In this document: piece after piece, positions 1 through 5,453 of the stretch | Layout: each line of letters starts with the position of its first letter | Numbering within the stretch: position 1 is the stretch's first letter | From: Lachnospiraceae bacterium | GTDB taxonomy: Bacteria; Bacillota; Clostridia; Lachnospirales; Lachnospiraceae | Reading direction: 5' to 3' | NCBI GenBank assembly: GCA_021202715.1 | Contig: JAJQCL010000119.1 | Span: forward strand, 1 to 5,996 | DNA: 5,996 nt | Program-made: the position numbers and the translations under genes | The notes under the pieces: generated by a model | What the model was told of the DNA's origin: nothing | The model's input: only the letters and a program-made list of their open reading frames with translations | Databases searched by the model: none

Positions 1-172
1 GATTTTTAAAGAGCAGGCGGAACGGCAGAAAGAGGCGAGAAGGCTCCATGTGGAGGGAGGCTGGGAATATTTTATCCATGGCTGGACACAGGTGATCTCC
101 GAGGTATTTCACGTATCCATCGGGAGTGAGATGCTGGAGAAGCTGAGCCGGGCAGCAAAACGGCCCGGATGA
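1..172 (+). CDS. 3' end of an unrecognised gene (C-terminal ~56 residues)
   Basis: An open frame enters from the left edge (first full codon at base 2) and stops at TGA 170-172. The visible tail is hydrophilic and rich in Glu, Lys and Arg at first (FKEQAERQKEARR), then has an aromatic stretch (GWEYFIHGWTQVI) and ends in a basic tail (AAKRPG). It has no obvious membrane segment or motif that I can assign to a family, so I give no function. It lies 12 bases upstream of the isomerase gene on the same strand and is probably co-transcribed with it, so it may belong to the same sugar pathway or be its regulator. The call as coding rests on the uninterrupted frame, the tight spacing and the ribosome binding site just after its stop. 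Confidence 0.6.
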   Translation, partial: IFKEQAERQKEARRLHVEGGWEYFIHGWTQVISEVFHVSIGSEMLEKLSRAAKRPG

Positions 173-178
173 AAGGAG
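172..178 (+). promoter_or_regulatory. Ribosome binding site of the cupin isomerase gene
   Basis: AAAGGAG lies six bases before the ATG at 185 and overlaps the stop of the preceding gene. This supports that start and suggests co-translation within one transcript. Confidence 0.7.
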
Positions 179-184
179 AAAAGA

Positions 185-778
185 ATGAATTCTTTTGATT
201 GGGACCGGGGCTTTCAGCTGGATTTTGATCGGACGACAGGATTTTCCCGCGGCGCAAAGACGACAAAAAGGACGCTGTCTCAGATGCGGGGCATGTTTTT
301 TGATGAGGATGCTTACGGGAAAGCACTGGAACAGGGGGACCCGCTGATCTATGAGTTTTATGAGCTGGGATGCCCGGAACGTCCGGGCGATCTGGCTTTT
401 GGAACCACTGTGCTGTATCCGGGCACGGTGGGAGATGAGTATTATATGACGAAGGGACATTTCCATACGCGGCGGATGACGTCGGAGGTCTATTACGCCT
501 TCAGCGGAGAGGGATATATGCTTCTGGAGAATGAGGAGGGTGATGTGAGGGCTCTGCCGCTTTCCTCCGGGCAGGCAGTCTATGTTCCCCGCGGCTATGC
601 GCACCGGACGGTCAATGTGGGAAAGGACCCGCTGGTGGTCTTTTTTGCCTTCGATGCGGATGCCGGTCATGACTATGGAACCATTGAGACGCGCGGATAT
701 CGTCGCCTGATTCTGCGCGGGGAGGAGGGTGTGCAGATTGTCCCGAATCCAAAGTGGAATGAACGTGAGGGAGCATGA
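185..778 (+). CDS. pgiA: Cupin-type glucose-6-phosphate isomerase
   Basis: This 197-residue protein matches the metal-dependent cupin phosphoglucose isomerase family (the archaeal Pyrococcus/Thermococcus type), which interconverts glucose 6-phosphate and fructose 6-phosphate in the cytoplasm and is unrelated to the usual SIS-fold Pgi. The cupin core is clear. YYMTKGHFHTRRMTSEVYY (residues 86-104) supplies the metal ligands His92, His94 and Glu101; YVPRGYAHRTVNVG (133-146) supplies His140. The family tail FFAFDADAGHDYGTIETRGY (153-172) follows. The length is normal for the family (about 190 residues). The start is supported by AAAGGAG. The amidohydrolase gene begins 34 bases after its stop. 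Because the neighbours handle sugar acids, the natural substrate may be another sugar phosphate; that part is inference. The family assignment is firm, the exact substrate is not. Confidence 0.9.
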   Translation: MNSFDWDRGFQLDFDRTTGFSRGAKTTKRTLSQMRGMFFDEDAYGKALEQGDPLIYEFYELGCPERPGDLAFGTTVLYPGTVGDEYYMTKGHFHTRRMTSEVYYAFSGEGYMLLENEEGDVRALPLSSGQAVYVPRGYAHRTVNVGKDPLVVFFAFDADAGHDYGTIETRGYRRLILRGEEGVQIVPNPKWNEREGA

Positions 779-800
779 CGGGCTGACTGCGGCGCACTCT

Positions 801-808
801 GGAGGGAG
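801..808 (+). promoter_or_regulatory. Ribosome binding site that fixes a GTG start
   Basis: GGAGGGAG lies just before GTG 813-815 (GGAGG ends seven bases upstream). The earlier in-frame starts, GTG 729 and ATG 759, lie inside the isomerase gene and have poorer upstream sequence. The family's typical N-terminus (V-I-T-T-V-x-G) begins exactly at this GTG. Confidence 0.7.
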
Positions 809-812
809 CGGC

Positions 813-1808
813 GTGATTACAACGGTATGCGGAGAGATTCGCGGGGAACAGCTGGGACTGTGCCAGATGCATGAGCATATTCTGCTGCGCCGTGGCGTAC
901 CTGCCTCCCTGAATCCGGCTCTCTGTGCAGAGGAACCGGAGAAGAGCCGGGAGGAAGTGAGAGCCTTTGCCGAGGCAGGCGGGAACGCGGTGGTGGATGC
1001 GCAGCCGATTGGCTGCGGACGGATGCCGTCGGAGCTGGCGCGCATCGCTGTCCAGACCGGCGTACATATTGTGGCCAGCACGGGCTTTCATCTGCGTCGG
1101 TTTTACGCGGAGGAACACTGGCTGTTTACACTTTCTGAGAGAGAACTGGAGGAGCTGTTCTGCCGGGAGCTCTGCGAGGGAATGTATGAGAATGCGGATG
1201 TCCGGCTGGACGGGATTGTGACAGATCGACGGGCGGGTTTGATCAAGACAGCCTGTGAGGGAGACAGTCTCTCGGAGACGCAGCGTCGACTGTTCACAGC
1301 GGCGGCGTTTGCCGCCCGGATCTGCCAGGTGCCTCTGATGATTCATACGGAGCCGCTTTCGCATCCTCTGGCGCTGTTTAATGATCTGACGGGACTGGGA
1401 GTGCCGCCGGAGCGGATGATCTTCTGTCATCTGGACCGGGCGATCCCGGAGGAATCTGTGGCGTATCAGCTTTGCCGTGAGGGCGCCTATGTTGAGTATG
1501 ATACCATTGGCCGGTTTAAGTATCACAGCGATGAGAAAGAAATCCGCCTGATTGGGAATTTACTGGAAAGGGGATTTGAAAAACAGCTGCTTCTCTCGCT
1601 GGATACGACCAGACAACGCATGCTGGCATACGGGGGAGAGATCGGCCTGACATATCTGCTGCACCGCTTTTTACCGGCTCTGCGTCGGGCTGGCGTGTCG
1701 GAGGATGTGCTGCGTGGGATTCTGGCAGAGAATCCGAGACGGGTTTTGGAGCGGTCAGCATCCGGGAAGACCGAAGCGATCGGGCAGGGCAGAGGGGAGG
1801 AGGAATGA
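813..1808 (+). CDS. Phosphotriesterase-family amidohydrolase (probable sugar-lactone or phospho-lactone hydrolase)
   Basis: From the GTG at 813 this is a 331-residue TIM-barrel metal hydrolase of the phosphotriesterase/PHP family (COG1735 type). The binuclear metal set is complete: His20 and His22 in QMHEHIL, bridging Lys145 in RAGLIKTAC, His178 in MIHTEP, His206 in FCHLD and Asp264 in LSLDTTR. The bridging residue is Lys, as in true phosphotriesterases and lactonases, rather than the Glu of E. coli Php. The C-terminus has the usual ENPRRVL segment. Known relatives hydrolyse phosphotriesters, homoserine lactones or phosphorylated sugar lactones. Between a sugar-phosphate isomerase and an Eda-type aldolase, a sugar-lactone role is the best guess, but the substrate cannot be read from sequence. 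Its stop overlaps the first possible start of the dehydrogenase gene (ATGA), implying translational coupling. Confidence 0.88.
   Translation: MITTVCGEIRGEQLGLCQMHEHILLRRGVPASLNPALCAEEPEKSREEVRAFAEAGGNAVVDAQPIGCGRMPSELARIAVQTGVHIVASTGFHLRRFYAEEHWLFTLSERELEELFCRELCEGMYENADVRLDGIVTDRRAGLIKTACEGDSLSETQRRLFTAAAFAARICQVPLMIHTEPLSHPLALFNDLTGLGVPPERMIFCHLDRAIPEESVAYQLCREGAYVEYDTIGRFKYHSDEKEIRLIGNLLERGFEKQLLLSLDTTRQRMLAYGGEIGLTYLLHRFLPALRRAGVSEDVLRGILAENPRRVLERSASGKTEAIGQGRGEEE
1794..1803 (+). promoter_or_regulatory. Ribosome binding site of the dehydrogenase gene
   Basis: GGGGAGGAGG precedes two in-frame ATGs, at 1805 and 1811. AGGAGG ends seven bases before the second, which is ideal spacing, but only one base before the first. 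GGGGAGG ends four bases before the first. The start at 1811 (MNQFTVLATPRSFG) is therefore at least as likely as 1805. Confidence 0.6.
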
Positions 1809-2767
1809 AAATGAATCAGTTTACCGTCTTGGCGACACCGCGTTCCTTTGGAAGAGACGATGTGCGCCCCATCCGATTCCTGGAGGAGCATGACTGCGAG
1901 GTGATCGCGCTGCGGGCGCAGGGCGCGGAGCTGCGGGAACAGATGATGGAAGAGCTTCCGCGGGCTGACGCCGTCATCGCCGGACTGGAGACCTATGACC
2001 GGGGGCTGATGGAGAAGGGGGAGAAGCTGCAGATCATTTCCCGGTACGGAGTCGGCTATGATAATGTGGACGTGGAGGAAGCTCACAGACGGGGGATCCG
2101 CGTTGCATTCACACCGGGTGCAAACAGTGATTCGGTGGCGGATCTGGCAGTGGCTCTTATGCTGGCGGCCGCCCGGAATATCTGCCCGATGGACAGCGCC
2201 ATCCGGGCGGGGCGCAGTGAGAAGCCTCTCCGCGGCGTTGAGATGTATGGGAAGGTTCTCGGAGTCGTAGGGACAGGACGGATCGGGAGGGGCGTGATTC
2301 AGCGCGCGCAGGGATTTCACATGGAGATCCTGGCCAACGACGCTTATCCGGATCCGGAATTTATGAAGCAGTGCGGCGGAACATATGTTGACCTGGATAC
2401 CCTGTTTCAGAAGGCAGACTTTATCACGCTTCACGCACCGCTGACCGAGGAGACCCGTCACATGGTGGACGCGGGAAGGCTGGCGCAGATGAAGAAGCAG
2501 GCAGTCCTTGTCAACACGGCGCGGGGAGGCATCGTGGATGAAGACGCACTCTATGAGGCGCTGCGCACGCATCAGATCGGTGCGGCGGCGCTGGACGCAA
2601 CATTGTGTGAACCCGCCTGCGGCAGTCCGCTGGCAGAGCTGCCAAACTGCATCCTGACGCCTCACGCGGGGGCGGCCACGGCGGAGGCGGCGTACAGGAT
2701 GGGGATGATGGCTGCCCGCAATGTGCTGGACGTGCTGCAGGGGAGAGAGTGCCGTTATCTGGTATGA
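1805..2767 (+). CDS. D-isomer-specific 2-hydroxyacid dehydrogenase (phosphoglycerate dehydrogenase-like)
   Basis: This is a cytoplasmic NAD-dependent oxidoreductase of 320 residues (318 if started at ATG 1811), the normal size for the short family members without an ACT domain. An N-terminal substrate half contains ISRYGVGYDNVD (78-89). The Rossmann half contains GVVGTGRIG (153-161), and Asp179 near the end of the second strand favours NAD over NADP. The catalytic triad is complete: Arg240 in VNTARGG, Glu269 in TLCEPACG and His287 in TPHAGAAT. SerA-like enzymes oxidise 3-phosphoglycerate, but close paralogues act on many 2-hydroxy acids such as 4-phosphoerythronate, glyoxylate or other sugar acids. 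The absence of serine-biosynthesis neighbours and the aldolase 14 bases downstream argue for a catabolic sugar-acid substrate. The family is certain, the substrate is not. Confidence 0.9.
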   Translation: MKMNQFTVLATPRSFGRDDVRPIRFLEEHDCEVIALRAQGAELREQMMEELPRADAVIAGLETYDRGLMEKGEKLQIISRYGVGYDNVDVEEAHRRGIRVAFTPGANSDSVADLAVALMLAAARNICPMDSAIRAGRSEKPLRGVEMYGKVLGVVGTGRIGRGVIQRAQGFHMEILANDAYPDPEFMKQCGGTYVDLDTLFQKADFITLHAPLTEETRHMVDAGRLAQMKKQAVLVNTARGGIVDEDALYEALRTHQIGAAALDATLCEPACGSPLAELPNCILTPHAGAATAEAAYRMGMMAARNVLDVLQGRECRYLV

Positions 2768-2771
2768 CAGG

Positions 2772-2777
2772 AGGAGG
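2772..2777 (+). promoter_or_regulatory. Ribosome binding site of the aldolase gene
   Basis: AGGAGG ends four bases before ATG 2782. It supports that start over the in-frame ATGs at 2749 and 2764, which would overlap the dehydrogenase gene and would add an untypical N-terminal extension. Confidence 0.7.
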
Positions 2778-2781
2778 TCAG

Positions 2782-3426
2782 ATGGATCGGATACTGGAAC
2801 GTATGGGAGAGCTGGGCGTTGTGCCGGTGGTTGTATTGGAACGGAAGGAGGATGCGGTTCCTCTGGCAGGGGCCATGAAGGCCGGAGGCATTCCCTGTGC
2901 GGAGATTACCCTGCGCACGTCAGCCGGTCTGGCTGCGATCGAGGCGCTGGCAGAGCAGGAAGATGAGGACTTCCTGGTTGGCGCCGGTTCGGTTCTGACG
3001 CGGGAAAACTGCCGGGATGCGGTGGCTGCAGGGGCAAAATTCATCGTGTCTCCCGGATTCAACCGCAGAGTCGTGGAATATTGCATCGAGAGAGAAATAA
3101 CAGTTCTGCCCGGATGTGTGACGCCCACGGAGATTACGGAAGCGCTGGAGATGGGACTGGATACGGTGAAGTTCTTCCCGGCGGGTACCTATGGAGGCCT
3201 GAGCGCCATGAAGGCGCTTGCGGGGCCGTTCCCCGGAATACACTTTGTACCCACAGGAGGCGTCAGTGAAAAGAATCTGGCGGAATATCTGAAGGCGCCC
3301 TTTGTGCGGGCTGTGGGAGGAAGCTGGCTGTGTACCCGGGGAGACATTGCGGCGGGAAGGTTTGCTCATATCACATCGCTGTGCCGACAGGCCGGGGAGA
3401 TAAAGCGGAAAGCGGAACAGGTGTAG
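2782..3426 (+). CDS. eda: 2-dehydro-3-deoxyphosphogluconate (KDPG/KHG) aldolase
   Basis: This 214-residue class I aldolase of the KDPG/KHG family forms a Schiff base and cleaves 2-keto-3-deoxy-6-phosphogluconate (or a related 2-keto-3-deoxy acid) into pyruvate plus an aldehyde such as glyceraldehyde 3-phosphate. Glu41 and Arg45 in AEITLRT are the usual catalytic Glu and carboxylate-binding Arg. Lys130 in DTVKFFPAG is the Schiff-base lysine. PTGGV (157-161) and the GGSW segment (179-182) form the phosphate/substrate end of the barrel. The length fits the family (about 205-215). The start at 2782 matches the family N-terminus (a helix, then VVPVVV) and has an AGGAGG site. It is the last gene of the string, followed by a strong hairpin. 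It probably performs the final cleavage step for whatever sugar acid the upstream enzymes handle. Confidence 0.92.
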   Translation: MDRILERMGELGVVPVVVLERKEDAVPLAGAMKAGGIPCAEITLRTSAGLAAIEALAEQEDEDFLVGAGSVLTRENCRDAVAAGAKFIVSPGFNRRVVEYCIEREITVLPGCVTPTEITEALEMGLDTVKFFPAGTYGGLSAMKALAGPFPGIHFVPTGGVSEKNLAEYLKAPFVRAVGGSWLCTRGDIAAGRFAHITSLCRQAGEIKRKAEQV

Positions 3427-3447
3427 AAACGGACGGCGGCGGATCGT

Positions 3448-3490
3448 AAGGGGGAGAAAAGTCTGCAAACATCGGACTTTGCTCCCCCTT
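3448..3490. terminator. Strong hairpin between converging genes, possible bidirectional terminator
   Basis: AAGGGGGAG (3448-3456) pairs perfectly with CTCCCCCTT (3482-3490). After one A/G mismatch the stem continues with AAAGTC (3458-3463) against GACTTT (3475-3480), leaving an 11-base loop. It begins 21 bases after the aldolase stop and ends 40 bases from the stop of the convergent lyase gene, where a shared terminator is expected. Neither strand has a T-run after the stem, so it is not a textbook intrinsic terminator. It may instead stabilise 3' ends or work with a factor. Confidence 0.55.
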
Positions 3491-3530
3491 CGCATATGGC
3501 GGGATCAGTAAAGCGGGCCGGAGGGATACG

Positions 3531-5072
3531 TTACCTCAGCTTCCCGATCTTCCCCTCGACGATCTCAATGAGCTGTCCGGAGTGGATCAGGTTCCGCAGA
3601 TACTCGATGTGGGGATGGAGAAGCATATCGTGTTCCAGTACGGGTACATGCTCGCCGATCTCTGTCAGAACCGCAGTCGTCGCGGTGCTGCGGGGGAGAT
3701 CCGGCTCCAGAAACTGCTGGGCCTGATAGGCGGAGAGAAGCTCGATGGCCAGAATGTACTCCAGCTTCTCGGCTACGGGACCCGCCTTGAGACAGGCGTT
3801 GTAGCCCATGGCGACGTAGTCTTCCTGATTCCCGCAGGTGGGGGTGTTGTCGATGGTGCAGGGCGTGCAGAGCATCCGCATCTGATTTAACAGGCCGGCC
3901 TGCGTGTACTGAGGGATCATCAGGCCGGAATCGAGGCCGGGATTCTTGATGCAGAACCAGGGATAGCCGGAGAGGCTCTCGTCGATGAGGCGGTTGTTGC
4001 GCCGCTCGCTCATCTTCGCCAGGGAGGTGGCGGCGATGCAGGCGCTGTCCATTTCCATGCCTACATAGGCGGAGTCGGCGTTGCAGGCGGAGATGATGTC
4101 CGGCTTGTCTCCCTCGAGGGAAATGACGGGGTTGTCACAGCAGGAATTCATCTCAATCTCCACGGTCGTCAGGGCGTCCCGCAGCGTTTTCTTCGCGGCG
4201 CCGTGCAGCTGCGGGATACAGCGCAGGGACAGGGCATCCTGCACCCGGCAGCCCTGATATTTCTCAATGACCTGCGAATCGGCCAGAATGGCCCGGACAT
4301 TGGCGGCTGTGTCGGCCTGGTCCGGATGGGGCCGCACGTTCATGACTCTTTCGTCGAAAGCGCCCATGACGCCGTGGAGGGCTTCCAGACTCATGGCCCC
4401 GACGATGTCCGCGGACAGAGCGGCCTGACGCATATCATAGAGCGCCAGCGCGGCCATGGCCGTGGAAGTGGTGGTGCCGGAAACGACAGCCAGCCCTTCC
4501 TTGGAGCTTAAAGCGAGCGGGGAGATCCCGGCGCGGTTCAGAGCCTCCGCTCCATCCATCAGATCTCCCTGATAATAGGCGCGGCCCCGCCCTGTGATTA
4601 CCAGTGCCATATGGGCCTCCGGGGACAGGTAGCCGACGCTGCCGTCGCCGGGGGCATAGGGCGTCACGCCCGCGTTGAGCAGCTCGCGGTATTTCTCCAG
4701 GAGCTCTAGGCGGACGCCGCTGGCGCCGGTGCCCAGGTTCTGGAGGATCATCAGCATCGTCCCCCGGACCCGTTCGATGGACAGCGGCTCACCCACGGAG
4801 ACCGAGTGGCTCATGATGATATTTTCCTGGAGCTTGGCGGTCTCATCGGAATCGATGGCCCGGGTACAAAGAGCGCCGAAGCCGGTGGTCACACCGTACA
4901 TAACCCGCTTTTCCTGTACCCAGCCCTCGACCAGAGAGCGGGTCCGGTTGACGCGGTCGCAGTATTCCTGCGAGAATTCGACCTGTGCACCAAAGCGGGC
5001 GACGGCGACAAATTCCTCCAGTGTCAGATGTGATCCCAGCGTAATGGTGCTGATATCAGACATTTTACTCAT
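3531..5072 (-). CDS. MIO-less ammonia-lyase homologue, probable ergothionase (ergothioneine trimethylamine-lyase)
   Basis: The 513-residue protein has the full fold of the histidine/phenylalanine ammonia-lyase family: YGVTTGFG (59-66), MSHSVSVGEPL (87-97), VQDALSLRC (277-285), SERRNNRLIDESLSG (355-369) and NQEDYVAM (415-422). The MIO triad is absent. Where histidine ammonia-lyase reads GSVG-ASG-DLAPLAH, this protein reads GSVG-YLSPEAH (144-154), an exact three-residue in-frame loss. Without MIO it should not deaminate histidine. Ergothionase (structure known from Treponema denticola, Maurer and Seebeck) belongs to this fold without MIO and converts ergothioneine to thiourocanate plus trimethylamine. 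A divergent betaine-type transporter and the absence of hutU, hutI or other hut genes in the window support that reading. The start at 5072 has AGGAGG seven bases upstream. Automatic annotation would probably call it hutH. Family is certain; the ergothionase call is likely but unproven. Confidence 0.8.
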   Translation of the reverse strand: MSKMSDISTITLGSHLTLEEFVAVARFGAQVEFSQEYCDRVNRTRSLVEGWVQEKRVMYGVTTGFGALCTRAIDSDETAKLQENIIMSHSVSVGEPLSIERVRGTMLMILQNLGTGASGVRLELLEKYRELLNAGVTPYAPGDGSVGYLSPEAHMALVITGRGRAYYQGDLMDGAEALNRAGISPLALSSKEGLAVVSGTTTSTAMAALALYDMRQAALSADIVGAMSLEALHGVMGAFDERVMNVRPHPDQADTAANVRAILADSQVIEKYQGCRVQDALSLRCIPQLHGAAKKTLRDALTTVEIEMNSCCDNPVISLEGDKPDIISACNADSAYVGMEMDSACIAATSLAKMSERRNNRLIDESLSGYPWFCIKNPGLDSGLMIPQYTQAGLLNQMRMLCTPCTIDNTPTCGNQEDYVAMGYNACLKAGPVAEKLEYILAIELLSAYQAQQFLEPDLPRSTATTAVLTEIGEHVPVLEHDMLLHPHIEYLRNLIHSGQLIEIVEGKIGKLR

Positions 5073-5079
5073 AAGGGTT

Positions 5080-5085
5080 CCTCCT
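5080..5085 (-). promoter_or_regulatory. Ribosome binding site of the lyase gene
   Basis: On the - strand, AGGAGG lies seven bases before the ATG at 5072-5070. It decides for this start over the internal Met4. Confidence 0.75.
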
Positions 5086-5126
5086 GCGGTATTTGGGAAT
5101 ATGTTATCTGAATGTTGTCTGCCTCT

Positions 5127-5160
5127 ATTTTACGCGTTTTTGTCTAAAAATTGTCTAAAA
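5127..5160 (-). promoter_or_regulatory. Candidate promoter of the lyase gene
   Basis: Reading the - strand, a -10-like TAAAAT (5132-5127) lies about 55 bases upstream of the lyase start. Upstream of it are two TAGACA elements, one per repeat unit. The farther one is 19 bases from the -10, slightly long for a -35; the nearer one is too close and could be an operator half. The AT-rich setting suits a promoter, but no perfect -35/-10 pair is present. Confidence 0.4.
5140..5160. repeat. Tandem direct repeat TTGTCTAAAA x2, possible operator
   Basis: TTGTCTAAAA occurs at 5140-5149 and 5151-5160, a period of 11 bases, so both copies face the same side of the helix. A partial copy, TTGTCT, is at 5115-5120. 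The pair overlaps the candidate lyase promoter, so it may be a regulator site controlling this gene or both divergent genes. No regulator gene is in the window. Confidence 0.5.
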
Positions 5161-5322
5161 TAATGTGATCCGGAAGCTGCCCGACGGGAAAATATAAAAA
5201 CAGGGGGTACATGATACGAACGAGAGGTGCGACGCCGGGCAGAACGGGGAGAAAGCAGAGGCTTCATCAGAAAGAAAAAAATGGACAATTAAACATCCAG
5301 AAAGTCAAAAACAGGAGAAAAA

Positions 5323-5373
5323 ATGTTCCTGCCAGACGAAAAAATGGACGTTTTGTGGACGATGGGGGAGTAA
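5323..5373 (+). CDS. Possible 16-residue leader peptide upstream of the transporter
   Basis: AGGAG (5313-5317) lies five bases before ATG 5323. The frame encodes MFLPDEKMDVLWTMGE and stops at TAA 5371-5373, 80 bases before the transporter start on the same strand. The good ribosome binding site is the main support. The peptide has no run of a single amino acid of the kind used in classic attenuation, though it holds one Trp and three Met. It would require a transcript starting upstream of about 5310; if the transporter promoter is at 5392-5397 it would not lie on that mRNA. It could equally be chance in purine-rich DNA. Confidence 0.25.
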   Translation: MFLPDEKMDVLWTMGE

Positions 5374-5391
5374 CCTGATTCCGTTGTTTCT

Positions 5392-5397
5392 TACAAT
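5392..5397 (+). promoter_or_regulatory. -10-like element before the transporter gene
   Basis: TACAAT lies 56 bases upstream of ATG 5454, a sensible distance for a -10 box. No recognisable -35 lies 16-19 bases upstream and there is no extended TG, so activator help would be needed if it is used. Confidence 0.3.
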
Positions 5398-5438
5398 AAA
5401 GAAGAGAAGTGGATGAACGGGGCCGCTTCGAGAACAGA

Positions 5439-5444
5439 GAGGAG
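5439..5444 (+). promoter_or_regulatory. Ribosome binding site of the BCCT transporter gene
   Basis: GAGGAG ends nine bases before ATG 5454 and supports that start. The hydrophobic first membrane segment begins about 10 residues downstream, as expected for the family. Confidence 0.65.
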
Positions 5445-5453
5445 AAACTGCTC

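Larger units (their letters stand above)
5073..5453. other. Divergent intergenic region between lyase and transporter genes
   Basis: This 381-base spacer separates the two divergent starts. The lyase-proximal part (5090-5165) is AT-rich and holds the promoter candidate and the tandem repeat. The middle (5166-5270) has mixed composition and includes a 7-base inverted pair CTGCCCG (5177-5183) and CGGGCAG (5236-5242). The transporter-proximal part (5270-5453) is A-rich on the + strand and holds a possible 16-codon ORF, an 11-base direct repeat AAAAAATGGAC (5276-5286 and 5339-5349) and a -10-like TACAAT (5392-5397) with no good -35. I found no tRNA, riboswitch or CRISPR structure by eye. Confidence 0.6.

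Noticed and set aside
612..2665. Long - strand open frames (612-1526 and 1523-2665) opposite the hydrolase and dehydrogenase genes
   Set aside because: They lie wholly antisense to genes with complete catalytic motifs, encode low-complexity Arg/His/Pro/Ser-rich sequence, and have no ribosome binding sites; they are composition shadows.
2920..3495. - strand open frame of 191 codons opposite the aldolase
   Set aside because: Antisense to a clear aldolase gene, no family-like sequence, and it would start inside the terminator-like hairpin region.
4716..4724. Ala-Ser-Gly at residues 117-119 of the lyase homologue
   Set aside because: It belongs to the conserved GxSGVRLELL helix that precedes the MIO loop in all family members, not to the MIO site, which is at residues 144-154 here and lacks the triad.
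3531..5072. Annotation as a genuine histidine ammonia-lyase (hutH)
   Set aside because: The MIO triad is absent and no hut genes are adjacent in the window; overall similarity alone would mislead.
4675..5163. + strand open frame of 162 codons across the lyase start and spacer
   Set aside because: Antisense to the conserved lyase N-terminus; Ser/Arg-rich with no motif; its end falls in the promoter region by chance.
5193..5198. TATAAA as a -10 box for the transporter
   Set aside because: No -35-like hexamer lies 16-19 bases upstream (CCGGAA region), and the leader would be about 250 bases long.
5177..5242. Inverted pair CTGCCCG / CGGGCAG as a riboswitch or attenuator stem
   Set aside because: Only 7 bp closing a 52-base loop with no further pairing that I can see; too weak to claim a structured RNA.
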